A stretch of DNA of 64,000 nt from contig JAHDVF020000881.1 in assembly GCA_022606425.2 (NCBI GenBank), positions 496,001 through 560,000 of the forward strand, in the 5' to 3' direction. A model generated the notes under the pieces. It was not told the DNA's origin and did no database searches. It saw only the letters and a program-made list of their open reading frames with translations. A program made the translations under genes and the position numbers. How positions within the stretch are numbered: the stretch's first letter is position 1; every line of letters begins with the position of its first letter. Origin of the DNA: Lepidostoma basale. Its lineage: Eukaryota; Arthropoda; Insecta; Trichoptera; Lepidostomatidae. Shown here one piece after another: positions 1 to 9,332 of this stretch.

Positions 1-312
1 TTTCTACTGCATTTATTCTACTTTCATCCTTCTTTTGCCAGTTCCATGCTTCGCTTTCATACATGAGGGTTGGTAGAAGAACACCATTGTGCACTGCCAT
101 TCTAGCTTTTTTGGATAGGTTTTTGTTTGCGATGACAACATCAAGTGCACCAGTCACTTTGTTGCCTGCCCCAACACTTCTTTCTATATCAAACTTGGCT
201 GTAAGATCTCCATTTACTCTGACACTAGCAGTGCTTTCCGTGCATAGTGACTTTAACGTAATCATATGCTTTTTGCAAATCGACAAACGCACAGAAGTGT
301 TTGCAGTTTAAG
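1..312 (-). mobile_element. RTE-T LINE fragment with internal deletion
   Basis: Read on the minus strand, about 310 to 240 encodes the reverse-transcriptase finger motif FVDLQKAYD, and 193 to 1 encodes the post-RT segment (VIANKNLSKKARMAVHNG). The RT palm, equivalent to 42845-43235 of the best copy, is missing at 193/194. The A-run in the KKAR codons has six bases here, so this fragment keeps the frame that the 42.8 kb copy has lost. The element is cut by the window start. Confidence 0.8.
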
Positions 313-766
313 TTTTAAGTCCAAAAATTAAAAACATGTATATTTTTAAAATATAACTTTTGGGAATGTTGGTGACCGGGAACTCGTAAATGATCGTATT
401 AGGTCGATTTCTAGATTACACAGTGTGATCAATAACAAAGTTAACAGAATATACTTGTGATTAATGATCATAATACACTCAAATGCGGTGCAGGGTTGCG
501 GCAAGAGCAGGCAGGGTGAATCCGGCTAAATCGGTGACGAGAAAATTGAATGATTCGTTTCTTGTGATTGGTTATTTCCGCCCCCGCCGCCAGAGGCGCT
601 GCTTCCGTTTCCGCACCCCCGGAACAAGGGCCGCGAACCGAGGAAATTGAAACAGAAAAAATATTGTTTCATTTTCTTTTAATTGTGACATTTTCTATTA
701 TTCGATTTATGAGGAGATTACTTCTTTCGTTTTAAGAGAGTCGTTTTCAATTTTAAGAAATCGTTT
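313..766. other. no gene seen; GC-rich patch
   Basis: The segment is mostly AT-rich. A GC-rich stretch at about 484-640 holds CCCCCGCCGCCAGAGGCGC and a second run of CG dinucleotides. I see no coding signal. It could be an old promoter, an exon remnant or transposon DNA. Confidence 0.4.
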
Positions 767-1495
767 TCAAAGAAGCAGCAGTGGCCTAGAGCGATTAACC
801 AGCCTCGGTTGTTTAGCAGCTAGCTTTTCCATTATGGTTTGCAGTTGCTGACAATAAACATCTGCTGTAATCGTCTGGCCAGATTTAATAAAGCTGTAGT
901 GAACGACACCAGCACCAGTCCACCAAACGCTCACAAGTAACTTTTTTGGAGTCAATTTTCGCTTGGGGCATGGTTTGGCTGGTTCGGCAGGGTTCAGCCA
1001 TTGCGATGAGCGCTTCCGATTATCATACAGGATCCACTTTTCATCACAGGTAATGATTCGATTCAAAATCCCTTCATTATTGTGCCGGTTGAGTAATGCA
1101 ACGCAGCAGTCAACGCGCGTTTGTTGATTTGCTTCACTCAATTCGTGAGGTACCCACCTTTCAAGCTTTTTCACCTTCCCAATTTGCTTCAAGTGGATTA
1201 AAACAGTTTTATCACTAACACCGCAGCCTGCAGCTAACTCGGACGTGGTTTGCGATGGATCCGCTTCCACAATAGCCTTCAATTCTTCATTATCAACTTT
1301 GGTCTCCGGCCGTCCACGGGGCTTGTTCTGCAGGTCGAAATTTCCAGAACGAAAACGTTGGAACCAAAAACGCACTGTGTTTTCTTTTGCGGCACCGTCG
1401 CCATACACATCATTAATCCTTCGAGCCGTTTCTGCAGCACTGGTGCCACGGTGGAACTCGTACTCGTAAATAACGCGATATTTCAAGTTTTCCAT
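767..1495 (-). pseudogene. mariner transposase, cecropia type, C-terminally truncated
   Basis: The frame is open for 249 codons from 1516. I prefer the Met at 1495 because MENLKYRVIYEYEF begins the conserved N-terminus. Domains in order are a paired-like helix-turn-helix DNA-binding region (VRFWFQRFRSGNFDL), the linker WVPHEL, and the first catalytic Asp in TCDEKWILYDN. The sequence then follows the Hsmar1/SETMAR pattern (VWWTGAGVVHYSF) and stops at RLVNRSRPLLLL, immediately before the expected HDN motif with the second Asp. About 100 C-terminal residues and the 3' TIR are gone. The protein could bind DNA but could not cut it. The intact frame suggests a fairly young copy. Confidence 0.88.
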
Positions 1496-1696
1496 TTTGT
1501 AAACTGAGTGACGCAAAGAAAAAAAACGATTGAGGAAAAAACAAATGAATTATAATTTTCGAAACACAAATACTTGAGTAAATAGCTGTATAAATTTGAA
1601 TTTGGAATTTCTAACCAAAGAGAAGATATTTGAGATCAAAGTTGCCAGTACGGCAAAACGCCAATTTCATATGTAAGGACCTGATATAAAACAGGC

Positions 1697-2090
1697 GTAA
1701 GGCCTATACTGACATGTAGCATTGAGACCAGAGCGGATACCACAAGAACGAAGGCTAAAGTACGGGTGGCAGAGATGAGGACGCTGAGGATGATAGCAGG
1801 AAGGACTATTCGAGATAGGGTGAGGAACACGGCCATCCGCGAGATCTGCAAAGTGGAGGATGTCGTGAGATGGGGCAGACAACGCAGAAAATACTGGAAT
1901 GCGCACGTGCAGAGGATGGATCCCACCAGAATCCCACACGCTGTGGCGCATCAGATTCCTGCCAGCTGCCGTCCCCCCGGAAGACCGCCGAAGAGATGGA
2001 GAGATAGTTGGGAGTCAATCTCCCAAGAGAGGCCAGCCTGATTTCAGGAACAAACCAAAGGCCTATAAAGAGAAGAAGAAGAAGTAGAAG
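1697..2090 (+). mobile_element. RTE-G1 LINE 3' end with (GAA)n tail
   Basis: A frame open from about 1727 to the TGA at 2039-2041 encodes ETRADTTRTKAKVRVAEM, then MRTLRMIAGRTIRDRVRN, then GRPPKRWRDSW near the end. This is the C-terminal region downstream of the RT domain in RTE-like LINEs. The element ends in a GAA-repeat tail at 2070-2090. It is 5' truncated. Confidence 0.8.
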
Positions 2091-2213
2091 AATATTATGA
2101 TAATGACATATTACTGAAAATCGAGAGATTTTATTTTGCAATATATTTGTACGAGTATGTTGCGAATACATTTTTTTACTACTTATACTAACTATTCTAC
2201 ATTTTAACATAAC

Positions 2214-2592
2214 TAAATAATCGTCAAGTCGTCTCCTAGAAGGAGTATGCAGAAAGGGTTGACCGTCACAATGTTCTTTCTTGGCGTACTTCTCTCGATT
2301 CCTCAACATTCATAAATCGTGTCATGAACGCATTTCGATTTCTACTTCTTCGTCTCTTCTTCTCACTGGCTGACATTTGATATTTGATTTATTTGATCGT
2401 TCCACGTTTTCCTCAATTTTCCTCTTTTTTTAGTTCTGTTGACGTCGTTTACTTATACTTTCTTCACTTTGCTTTATTCATTCATTATTTCCAACATCTC
2501 CCCGAAGGGCTAGGTAGAAAGAATCTGTAGCCACACTGTTGTTACCTGACATACTTCTCATGATTCCTCAACATTCATACATCGTGTTACGA
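2214..2592 (-). mobile_element. two abutting RTE-T 3'-end fragments
   Basis: Positions 2214-2488 and 2489-2592 both match the 3' end of RTE-T (conserved CTCAACATTCAT and TCCCCGAAGGG blocks). They lie in the same orientation, with frames destroyed. Tandem 3' ends of this kind suggest one copy landed beside or in another. Confidence 0.65.
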
Positions 2593-3442
2593 AAACTGAA
2601 AATCACAGATCGTCAGACCTATCGTCACAGATCGTCAGATCTATTAAAAGAAGAAGAAGAAGATTATTTAAAATGATATTCTATCAATAGATTTCTATAA
2701 ATTCATTTGATTATTCTATTATCTATTTGGTTTGAATGTACCTAAGCAAGACAAAACGTATCATTCCTATAATACCTGTATATAATTAACACACTTATAG
2801 AGAACAGACATTTTCATCCATATCAATTATGGACAAACCATGTTAGTAATCATTCTATCAATCATTTTTCTTCAATAGTTTTCTATGCATTATTTAATGA
2901 AGTTTGACATAAATTATTCATAAATAGAGGAACAAAAAATTATTTTTTTCCTTTTACATTAACTCATTTTTTTCTGTCTAGCTGAATAAAATACTTTACT
3001 TATATACATAGAGCTCTGCTAAGATTTTTTTTTGTTCATGATTAAATAGACTTTGTATATACGCCACCAAAAAAATAAAATACGTTTACTTGGCCTTTAG
3101 CATTTTAAAACACGATTCATCAACAGGTTTTTATTTTAACAGCGACATCTTTAAAAAAATATGTAAGTTAATTTAAAGCTGTATAAAAATGCTCACACTT
3201 ATAAAACATTCGAAATATGAAAATCATCGAACAAGCGCGAGTTTGAATATTAAAAGCGCGATTTGAATCAGCCCTTGTCGAATGATACCACTTACAACGA
3301 ATGAAACCGCGTTCGTTGATTAATGAGTATGGAGGAAAAATATTGCAAAAAATGCATTGTTCCATTTGAACGATGCTTTTGTGCGTATACATAACTACAT
3401 ATGCTTGAGTGTTAGTAAGGCGGATAGTCCACGATGCCAATA
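2593..3442. other. AT-rich, no gene seen
   Basis: A short direct repeat (CACAGATCGTCAGA) occurs twice at 2604-2641 and is followed by GAAGAAGAAG, probably a decayed LINE tail. The rest to 3442 is AT-rich without a recognisable element. The minus-strand open frame at 3168-3440 has no motif I know. Confidence 0.5.
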
Positions 3443-3518
3443 TACGAGGGTCATCCAGAAAGTAGTACCCGTTTGGGGATATAAAAAAATCTAGTATATA
3501 TAAACAAATATGAACGTT

Positions 3519-3848
3519 TTATTTATCTACATAGTCACTTAGCAAATTTAAGCATTTGTCGTAAAGTGTGACAAATGTTTGTATCCCAGCGTTATATTCC
3601 TCCGCCGCCAGTGTATTAAGATACGTAGTTACATCTGCTTTCAGCTCTTTATCACTTTTTAAAAACAGAAACATTACAGATCTCATCAATTGTGAAGCGT
3701 CGATCTTTCTTGACGAATTCGTCAATTGAACTCAGCAGTTCGTCCGTAACTGACGGTCATCTCGAACGTTTATCATCATGGGTGTTCTCTCTTCACATGT
3801 TGAAATTACGACACCAGCGCCAACATCCTCCATAACATGGTCTCCATA
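3519..3848 (-). pseudogene. mariner transposase remnant, N-terminal part fused to C-terminus
   Basis: YGDHVMED, the helix-turn-helix region and SIDEFVKKDRRFTIDEI are followed after a deletion by ELKADVTTYLNTLAAEEY and the stop. At least one stop and one shift interrupt the upstream part. None of the catalytic Asp motifs remain, so it is not functional. Confidence 0.8.
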
Positions 3849-3850
3849 CC

Positions 3851-4950
3851 CTTTTTTTATTGTATGCGATAGGTCTTTAGAACCCAATTACTGCATAGAT
3901 TTTACATTTACAAAAATAACACAGACATACATGTTAAAATAAAACACATATATCAGCAATTTTGGTATGTACCTATATGATCCTTAAAGGACGCATAGGT
4001 CATTTGGAGAATGTCCTCATCGACTGACACCTCATTCAAGAGCACCATACCCCGGGTCACTGTATTCTGCGCCATGACATTTGTACTGCTATGCGGTATG
4101 CACAACAGATCGTGTCTTCTAGCGTGAGCATACCTGTCCGGTGCATTGAGGCCATAACACTCTAAGAGGTATAGGCTATCAATGAGATTACGGAGTATTT
4201 TAAATCCTAAGATCATAAATGTACCTTTTCTTCTTGATTCGGGACTGCGGTACTCTGTGTTAATCAATAGATCATTGTGGTGCATAAACCTCGGATATAC
4301 CCCATTCATCCGCATGTAGAGGTTACTCAGAATTTTTTTTCTGGATTTGTTTTAATGCCTCCACATACTTGTGCTGGTATGGAGACCATACACCACTCGC
4401 GTATTCTAATTTTGATCTAACGATGCCGTTAAACATTGATGTCATCGCTTCGGGATTTCGGAACTGTTTGCAAGTTCTTAAGACATAACCCAGAAGTTTA
4501 TAGCCAGTCGATGCCAACATTAACACGTGATCAGAAAAAGTCAGCCTGGGAACAAATACGACACCGAGATCCTTTATTGTGGAAACTCGTTCCAGAGCCT
4601 GGTTGTTAATAGTATAAACGAAATCAATAGGTCTTGGAGAACACGTAAATGTCATTGCAACGCATTTTTTTTATGTTTAATTCCAGCTTATTCTCCATTG
4701 ACCCTATTGCATCTTTATCAGACTGCAATTTTATGCAATCATCAATAGACTGGATTCTCAAAAATAGCTTTAGATCATCTGCAAAGAGCAGACAGGTGCC
4801 GTGCCGAATGCAGTCTTGAATGTCATTTATTAGGATTAGGAATAACAATGGTCCAAGGTTCGATCCTTGCGGAATACCCGATAATGCGGGGAACTCCTTA
4901 GAATTACATCCACCAATCCTAACAAATTGACTCCTGGACTCCTGGACCTC
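3851..4950 (-). mobile_element. LINE-J, Jockey/CR1-like LINE inserted in mariner
   Basis: On the minus strand, 4992-4624 encodes an RT palm with SGIPQGSNLGPLLFLILIND and the catalytic box LLFADDLKLF. 4655-4323 continues with KDLGVVFVPRLTFSDH and LEYASGVWSPY, and 4315-3953 gives the C-terminal SLYLLECYGLNAPDRY region. Three frames are needed, so it carries frameshifts. The 3' end (about 3851-3895) has an A-rich tail and a GGTCTTTAGAACCCAATTAC-like block shared with SINE-1. Endonuclease and 5' parts are absent. Confidence 0.82.
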
Positions 4951-5440
4951 CACTTCCTTTAATTTGCCTATGAATTTCGCAAGGTCGCACATTTCTTGCG
5001 TTGAGAAATTTAATCACAGCTCTAACTTCATAACTGGCGGCGTTCTCTATTTTCTTGAATATTATAATATAAACACTCACAGTAACAACAAAGACGATAC
5101 CAGCGAGATGTCACGTTGCACACAGACAGCTGAAATACAACTGAACGTGTTAGTACTTGTCCGGCGGCTACTCTATTCGCAAGCGCTCCACACGGCGTAT
5201 ACTATAATACTTTACGGATGCCCCTCGTATCAATCATTCAGTCTGCCATTCGAATCAATAAAGTACGCGGTTGCTTTTCCACAAAGCTTAGTAAAAATAG
5301 TGAAGTGAAGTCCCTCACTTTAAAACTCTTATGTAATAGATCTCCTGTCACGTTATTTAAGTTCTCATCATCCTTAATGGCGCCTGCTCTTCACGTGAAA
5401 TCTTGACTTTTCCGTAGACGTATAAATACAACAACATTTA

Positions 5441-6050
5441 CTATTCCTTGAACAATTACGTATAACTCCATATTAAATCATTAATACGAAAGAGTCTGTT
5501 TTATAAGAAAAAAGTCTGTTTTTATAAAAGTTTGATTATTATTACTGCTAAAATTTAAAACTCTTATAATATCACAATTCCTTTTTATTCACTGAGAGTA
5601 TCGCGACAGCTGTTTTACCAACCGATGTTGGCATCATAAGGTGTTACAATAAACTAAAGTAACAAATGAAAAGACTTACTTTTAAGAGGGGAAAAAACTT
5701 ATTAATGTGGTTAGACATACGAGTATGTAGTAAAAATTAACTATGCGAAATCTGTTGCCAATTTTACAAACAAATATAACAAAGGTGGAAAAAAACAGTG
5801 ATTAGAAGGGACAATTATACATACAAGAAATGAAAGATTATTGTCACAGTTAATATTAATTAGGTGAAGAAGCTACAAATAATGTTATAACCCAGCACAT
5901 TAAAAGTGGGAAAACCAGTAATTAGAAAGTACAATTATACATGGAACAAATTCAAGTGCGTTGAGTCATAATACATTAAGTTTGATTATATGTTATGGAA
6001 ATGACATCTCTCGCCTTGCTAAGATATCATCAAATGTAGCGAGAATCAAG
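5441..6050 (-). mobile_element. HH-3 element interrupted by HH-1
   Basis: Left half 5441-5539 and right half 5978-6050 join to the HH-3 consensus (TTAATACGAA, AAGTTTGATTAT, GGAAATGACAT). The ribozyme region near 6000-6045 (minus) is decayed: TTGATGA is readable but GAAA is now GAGA. The interruption is the 438-bp HH-1 insertion. Confidence 0.7.
5540..5977 (-). mobile_element. HH-1 hammerhead repeat with 12-bp target duplication
   Basis: AAGTTTGATTAT is present exactly at 5528-5539 and 5978-5989, which bounds a 438-bp insert. The insert carries the HH-1 signature on the minus strand near 5605-5650: a TGATGCC block, stem II pairing around CCAAC/GTTGG, and the CAGCTG stem III followed by TCGCGA. 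The core is damaged (TTATGA for CTGATGA). A 33-bp direct repeat (5793-5826 and 5913-5946) lies in the body. Confidence 0.75.
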
Positions 6051-6229
6051 CGCGCTGTTGTTTAAATATCCGAGTTAAAGGATTAGTAAATGGTCATTAA
6101 GGTAATTTATGTGGCTTAATAAATTATTAACAATAATTAAGGGATAAACTCCAAAATACTGAAATGTCCAGATACATGCTTCACTTTTTTTTATTTTTTT
6201 TTATTTAATTTTTTTTTTAAAACTCAATT

Positions 6230-7265
6230 GGGTATATGGTACTTCCATACATGAGGGTCGGTACAATAACACCATTGTGCTCTGCCATCTGACCTTTTCT
6301 GACAGGCTTTTGTTTGCGATGAAGATGCATATCTTTCTCTACTCGCTCATCTTTTGTAAACATACTTTCTAAATGTTCAATAATATCAGTTTGTTCCAGC
6401 TAACTAGCTAACAAACCATCACACTGTCTCTCTGAAGGGGTAGGCAGAAATAATGGACTGCCACCATTTTATTTTCTGAAATATTTATCTCGATTCCTCA
6501 ACATGCATTCATCGTGTAATGCACGCACGTCGATTTCTCCGACTTCTCACGTGGCCGATATTCAATATTTGATTAATTTTATCGTGCCACGTTTCTCTCG
6601 GTTTTCCTCTATTTCTAGTTCCATTTACATCGTTAACATATACTTTTTTTTCTACCATTATTTCGGATTTTATGGAACCAGAACTCCATTGTGAACGGCC
6701 GTTTTCGCTTTCATTGATAAATTATTGTTACCAATAACTATTTTTAAAGCTCCATTCACTTTGTTACCCGCACAAAACCTTCTTTCGACGTCACTATCCG
6801 TTCGGCCATCCGCTGTGAACATGCTACCTAAATACACAAATTTATTCACCTGCTCCAAATTCTCTTCGTTCACACTTATGTTACAAACTGTCATTTGCTC
6901 TCACCTTTCAAAAACCATCACCGTTGACTTTCTGACATTCATGATTAAATTATTTGACTAACATACTTCATACATTCTCGACAACAAGACTAACTAACTA
7001 TTATAATTAACCATCACACCGATAATGGACTGCCACCCTTTTATTTTCTGACATATTTAACTCGTTCCTCAACATGCATTCATCGTGTAATGCACGCACG
7101 TCGATTTCTCCAACTTCTCACGTGGCCGATATTCAATATTTGATTAATTTTATCGTGCCACGTTTCTCTCGGTCTTCCTCTATTTCTAGTTTCATTTACA
7201 TAGTTAACATATACTATTTTTTACCATTCTTTCTTCATTAATTCTTGTCATGTGTCCAAACCACC
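6230..7265 (-). mobile_element. cluster of RTE-T fragments
   Basis: Four minus-strand pieces follow each other: 6230-6398 (post-RT region with a deletion), 6399-6660 (3' end with a CTAACTAGCTAAC tail), 6665-6985 (VCNISVNEENLEQVNKFVYL and GNKVNGALKIVI, open for 74 codons) and 6990-7265 (another 3' end). The repeated TTAG-type tails mark three separate 3' termini. Confidence 0.75.
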
Positions 7266-7286
7266 CTTGCCCCAGATTTTCTCTCC

Positions 7287-7700
7287 ATATGAGGGTATTA
7301 GTTGCAAACCTGGCAAACTCCATCATTAGATGTTTTGAGTAAATCGCAAAAAACTGATACGCTAATAAAATGCGCTTTTTTACGATATTTATTTTTTTCA
7401 TCTCAACCCGTTTGTATTTTAAAAGTAATCAGCCATGAAATTATCATCATTATGTTGATAATTAATGTAAAATAATGAATTTCATTTTGGAGTTTTATCT
7501 GCTTTGCAACACTCAAGTGGAGGTTGCCATGTTTGCAACAAACCCTATATTTTAATAGCAAAATTCTTCAGAATGAAGCCGAATTTGAAACTGAAAATCA
7601 ATAAAAATTGTATGCAAATGTATTATAAATAAGACCCAATTCATATCTCACTTTTGATTGTTGGTGGAGTTTGCCGGGTTTGCAAATAATACCCTCATAT
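7287..7700. mobile_element. MITE with 36-bp terminal inverted repeats
   Basis: Left arm 7287-7322 and right arm 7665-7700 are inverted copies (ATATGAGGGTATTA then TTGCAAACC) differing at two positions. The TATA-like flanks fit a TA target as used by Tc1/mariner elements. The 340-bp interior is AT-rich and non-coding. Confidence 0.8.
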
Positions 7701-8045
7701 ACGAATATGTCGAAAATCTTGTGAAGCGCATAAATAATTGGCACTGATTGAAATATGAGTTAGTTAGTAGGTTAGGTTAGGTAAGAGTAGTGTGGTGCCA
7801 TCACCTGATCCTGTATCCCCTTGTAGCATAGTGTTGGTGATGAATCCACGCGGAAAAATCGATATTCAGGAGGCCGCGAGTATAAATAGCCCACCGCTCA
7901 CAAACACACCTCACACGCGGACCGACCGCCTTCCTTTGCACCCTCATTGCACCTGAACTTCGATAACAAACTTACTCACTAATTAATTGATTGACTAACC
8001 TATACATTCACTTGTTAAAATACTAATCAACGACGATGTAAAACG
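7701..8045. other. GC-richer segment with TATA-like box, no ORF
   Basis: TTAGG-like units occur at 7759-7782. From 7790 to 7990 base composition rises, and the segment contains TATAAATAGCCC and then a C-rich transcribed-looking stretch. I see no protein-coding frame and no LINE match. Confidence 0.4.
7881..7888 (+). promoter_or_regulatory. possible TATA box
   Basis: TATAAATA lies in a GC-rich context (GCGAG before, GCCCACC after), unlike the random AT runs elsewhere. A TCAC initiator-like motif lies about 30 bp downstream. No gene follows, so the call is weak. Confidence 0.25.
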
Positions 8046-8182
8046 CTTTATTGTTTTTTTAACTATTATCTATTTATCTCTTTTATATTCACCATCACTT
8101 TGGTTTGTGAATCATAATTAAATAATCAAAAAGCTTTACATATTATAATTAAACACAAACATTCGAGAATGGATCAGTTCAA
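8046..8182. repeat. direct repeat, copy 1 (pair with 8926-9066)
   Basis: About 137 bp (GTTTTTTTAACTATTATCTA through AAACACAAACATTCGAGAAT) recurs at 8926-9066 with roughly 10% differences. An HH-7 palindrome and an RTE-T end lie between the copies. Confidence 0.75.
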
Positions 8183-8372
8183 TGGTTATTTATTTATTTA
8201 TTAAGGGTAACATACAGCGATATCAATAACATATACTCGTATACAATAAAACATTTACAATAATTAAAATAAGGCCAATTACATGCTACCACAAATATAA
8301 AATAATAGTTAACAATTAACAAATGATAGTGTGAAACGAGATTGAAGTTAAACTAAGACAAAATAAGGTATA

Positions 8373-8617
8373 TTATTTATTGTTTCGGCATTCACTTTGT
8401 GGTAGGACATGATTAAATTGTAAATAAAACACTTGTTTTTCACCACTTGAGATTTATATTTTACACGACTAGTTTCGGAAGCCACAGATGCTTCCATCTA
8501 CAGGTTTAAATATAAAACTTATTTAAACCTGTAGATGGAAGCATCTGTGGCTTCCGAAACTAGTCGTGTAAAATATAAAACTCAAGTGGTGAAAAACAAG
8601 TGTTTTATTTACAATTT
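8373..8617. mobile_element. HH-7 palindromic hammerhead element with 12-bp target duplication
   Basis: Arms 8415-8511 and 8521-8617 are 97-bp inverted repeats with one mismatch and a 9-nt centre. AAATAAGGTATA occurs exactly at 8361-8372 and 8618-8629, so the element starts at 8373 with a 42-bp asymmetric left end. Each arm holds an outward-reading hammerhead-like motif. Confidence 0.85.
8525..8570 (+). ncRNA. hammerhead-like ribozyme motif, HH-7 right arm
   Basis: Core CTGTAGA is at 8529-8535, extra T at 8536, stem II GGAAGC (8537-8542) with GCTTCC (8550-8555), GAAA at 8556-8559, palindromic stem III CTAG at 8560-8563 and cleavage triplet GTC ending 8565. Core position 6 is T instead of A, which would impair cleavage. 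An identical motif lies on the minus strand of the left arm (8462-8507). Confidence 0.6.
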
Positions 8618-8734
8618 AAATAAGGTATACATAATATTTAAGAGTTAAAATACTTATAGTACTGAAAATAAAAAATAAAATTAAGATAAAATAAAAAAAA
8701 GTAATAAACGAGTATTATAATATCACGTAACATC

Positions 8735-8925
8735 GTGGTCACATCTACGCCGAAATGTTGCTCCGATCAGTTTCTTAAAATTTCGCTCGCTCAAATGAAA
8801 GACACCGCGTCTCTCGCGGGGGCGAAAAGAGAAAGATGGAGTGCCGCATCGGTTAAAGTGTGGCAGTCCATTCGTTCTGCCTACCTCTTCGGGGAGACGG
8901 CACGATGGTTAGTTCGTTAGTAAGT
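8735..8925 (+). mobile_element. RTE-T-tailed SINE-like unit
   Basis: The block with GGGGGCGAAAAGAGAA and GTGCCGCATCGGTTAAAG (8815-8860) is shared with the minus-strand units at 38.8, 40.2 and 50.0 kb. It is followed by the RTE-T 3' end (TCTGCCTACC...GGGGAGACGG) and a degenerate TTAG tail. The 5' part differs from the other copies. Confidence 0.6.
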
Positions 8926-9066
8926 TTTAATTGTTTTTTTAACAATTATCTATTTATATCTTCTATATTCTCCATCACTTTGTGTAGTGAATCATAATTA
9001 AATAATCAAAAAGCTAACCATATTAATATTTAAACACAAACATTCGAGAATGGTTCAGTTCAATGT
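8926..9066. repeat. direct repeat, copy 2 (pair with 8046-8182)
   Basis: The offset from copy 1 is about 881 bp and the orientation is the same. It abuts the 3' tail of the RTE-T-like unit. Confidence 0.75.
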
Positions 9067-9129
9067 TTAGTACTGCTGTCCAGGGATGCTGTCCAATATC
9101 TGATAGGAGGGGAACATCAAGAAGAAGAA

Positions 9130-9172
9130 ACACAAACATGTTTCGAGACACAGGAGTCCTTCATCAGTGTAA
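9130..9172 (-). ncRNA. hammerhead-like ribozyme motif, HH-8
   Basis: On the minus strand CTGATGA (9161-9167) has the canonical core. An extra A, a stem II with GGAC/GTC pairing, GAAA, palindromic stem III CATG (9137-9140) and a GTT triplet follow. The bases flanking the core and the cleavage site pair as TACA/TGTG (three Watson-Crick pairs and one G-U) to form stem I. It is one of the more complete copies here. Confidence 0.65.
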
Positions 9173-9332
9173 ATATTTATTAAATAGTTATAATGCCAAC
9201 CATGTTTTGGTCACTTTCTCTTGTATGGTGATGACATATTCGTAAGCATTGTGGCCATTCATTATAAAATTGAATGTTTTTCAGACAATATCACGTCAAA
9301 ATAGATTTTTTTAATATTCTTAGAATATAGTT

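Larger units (their letters stand above)
3445..5227 (-). mobile_element. mariner element with both TIRs, internally deleted and split by a LINE
   Basis: One end begins CGAGGGTCATCCAGAAAGTA at 3445. The other end, read inward on the minus strand from 5227, begins CGAGGGGCATCCGTAAAGTA. Both are flanked by TA (3443-3444 and 5228-5229), the mariner target. On the minus strand the N-terminus (ENAASYEVRAVIKFLNARN) lies at about 5055-4985 and reaches EIHRQI near 4960. After the LINE it resumes with YGDHVMED and DRRFTIDEI (3850-3690). It then jumps to the extreme C-terminus (YDKCLNLLSDYVDK, stop at 3519). The catalytic domain is deleted. Confidence 0.85.

Noticed and set aside
1806..2309. 167-codon minus-strand ORF
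   Set aside because: It crosses from the antisense of RTE-G1 into an RTE-T 3' end. It is a shadow frame with no motif.
7881..7888. TATA box as a confirmed promoter
   Set aside because: No ORF, splice signal or known gene follows within 1 kb, and TATAAATA is frequent in AT-rich DNA. Kept only as a low-confidence site.
8462..8570. HH-7 repeat as two independent supports for the CTGTAGA core
   Set aside because: The arms are a near-perfect inverted copy of each other, so they count as one observation. The A-to-T change at core position 6 makes activity doubtful.
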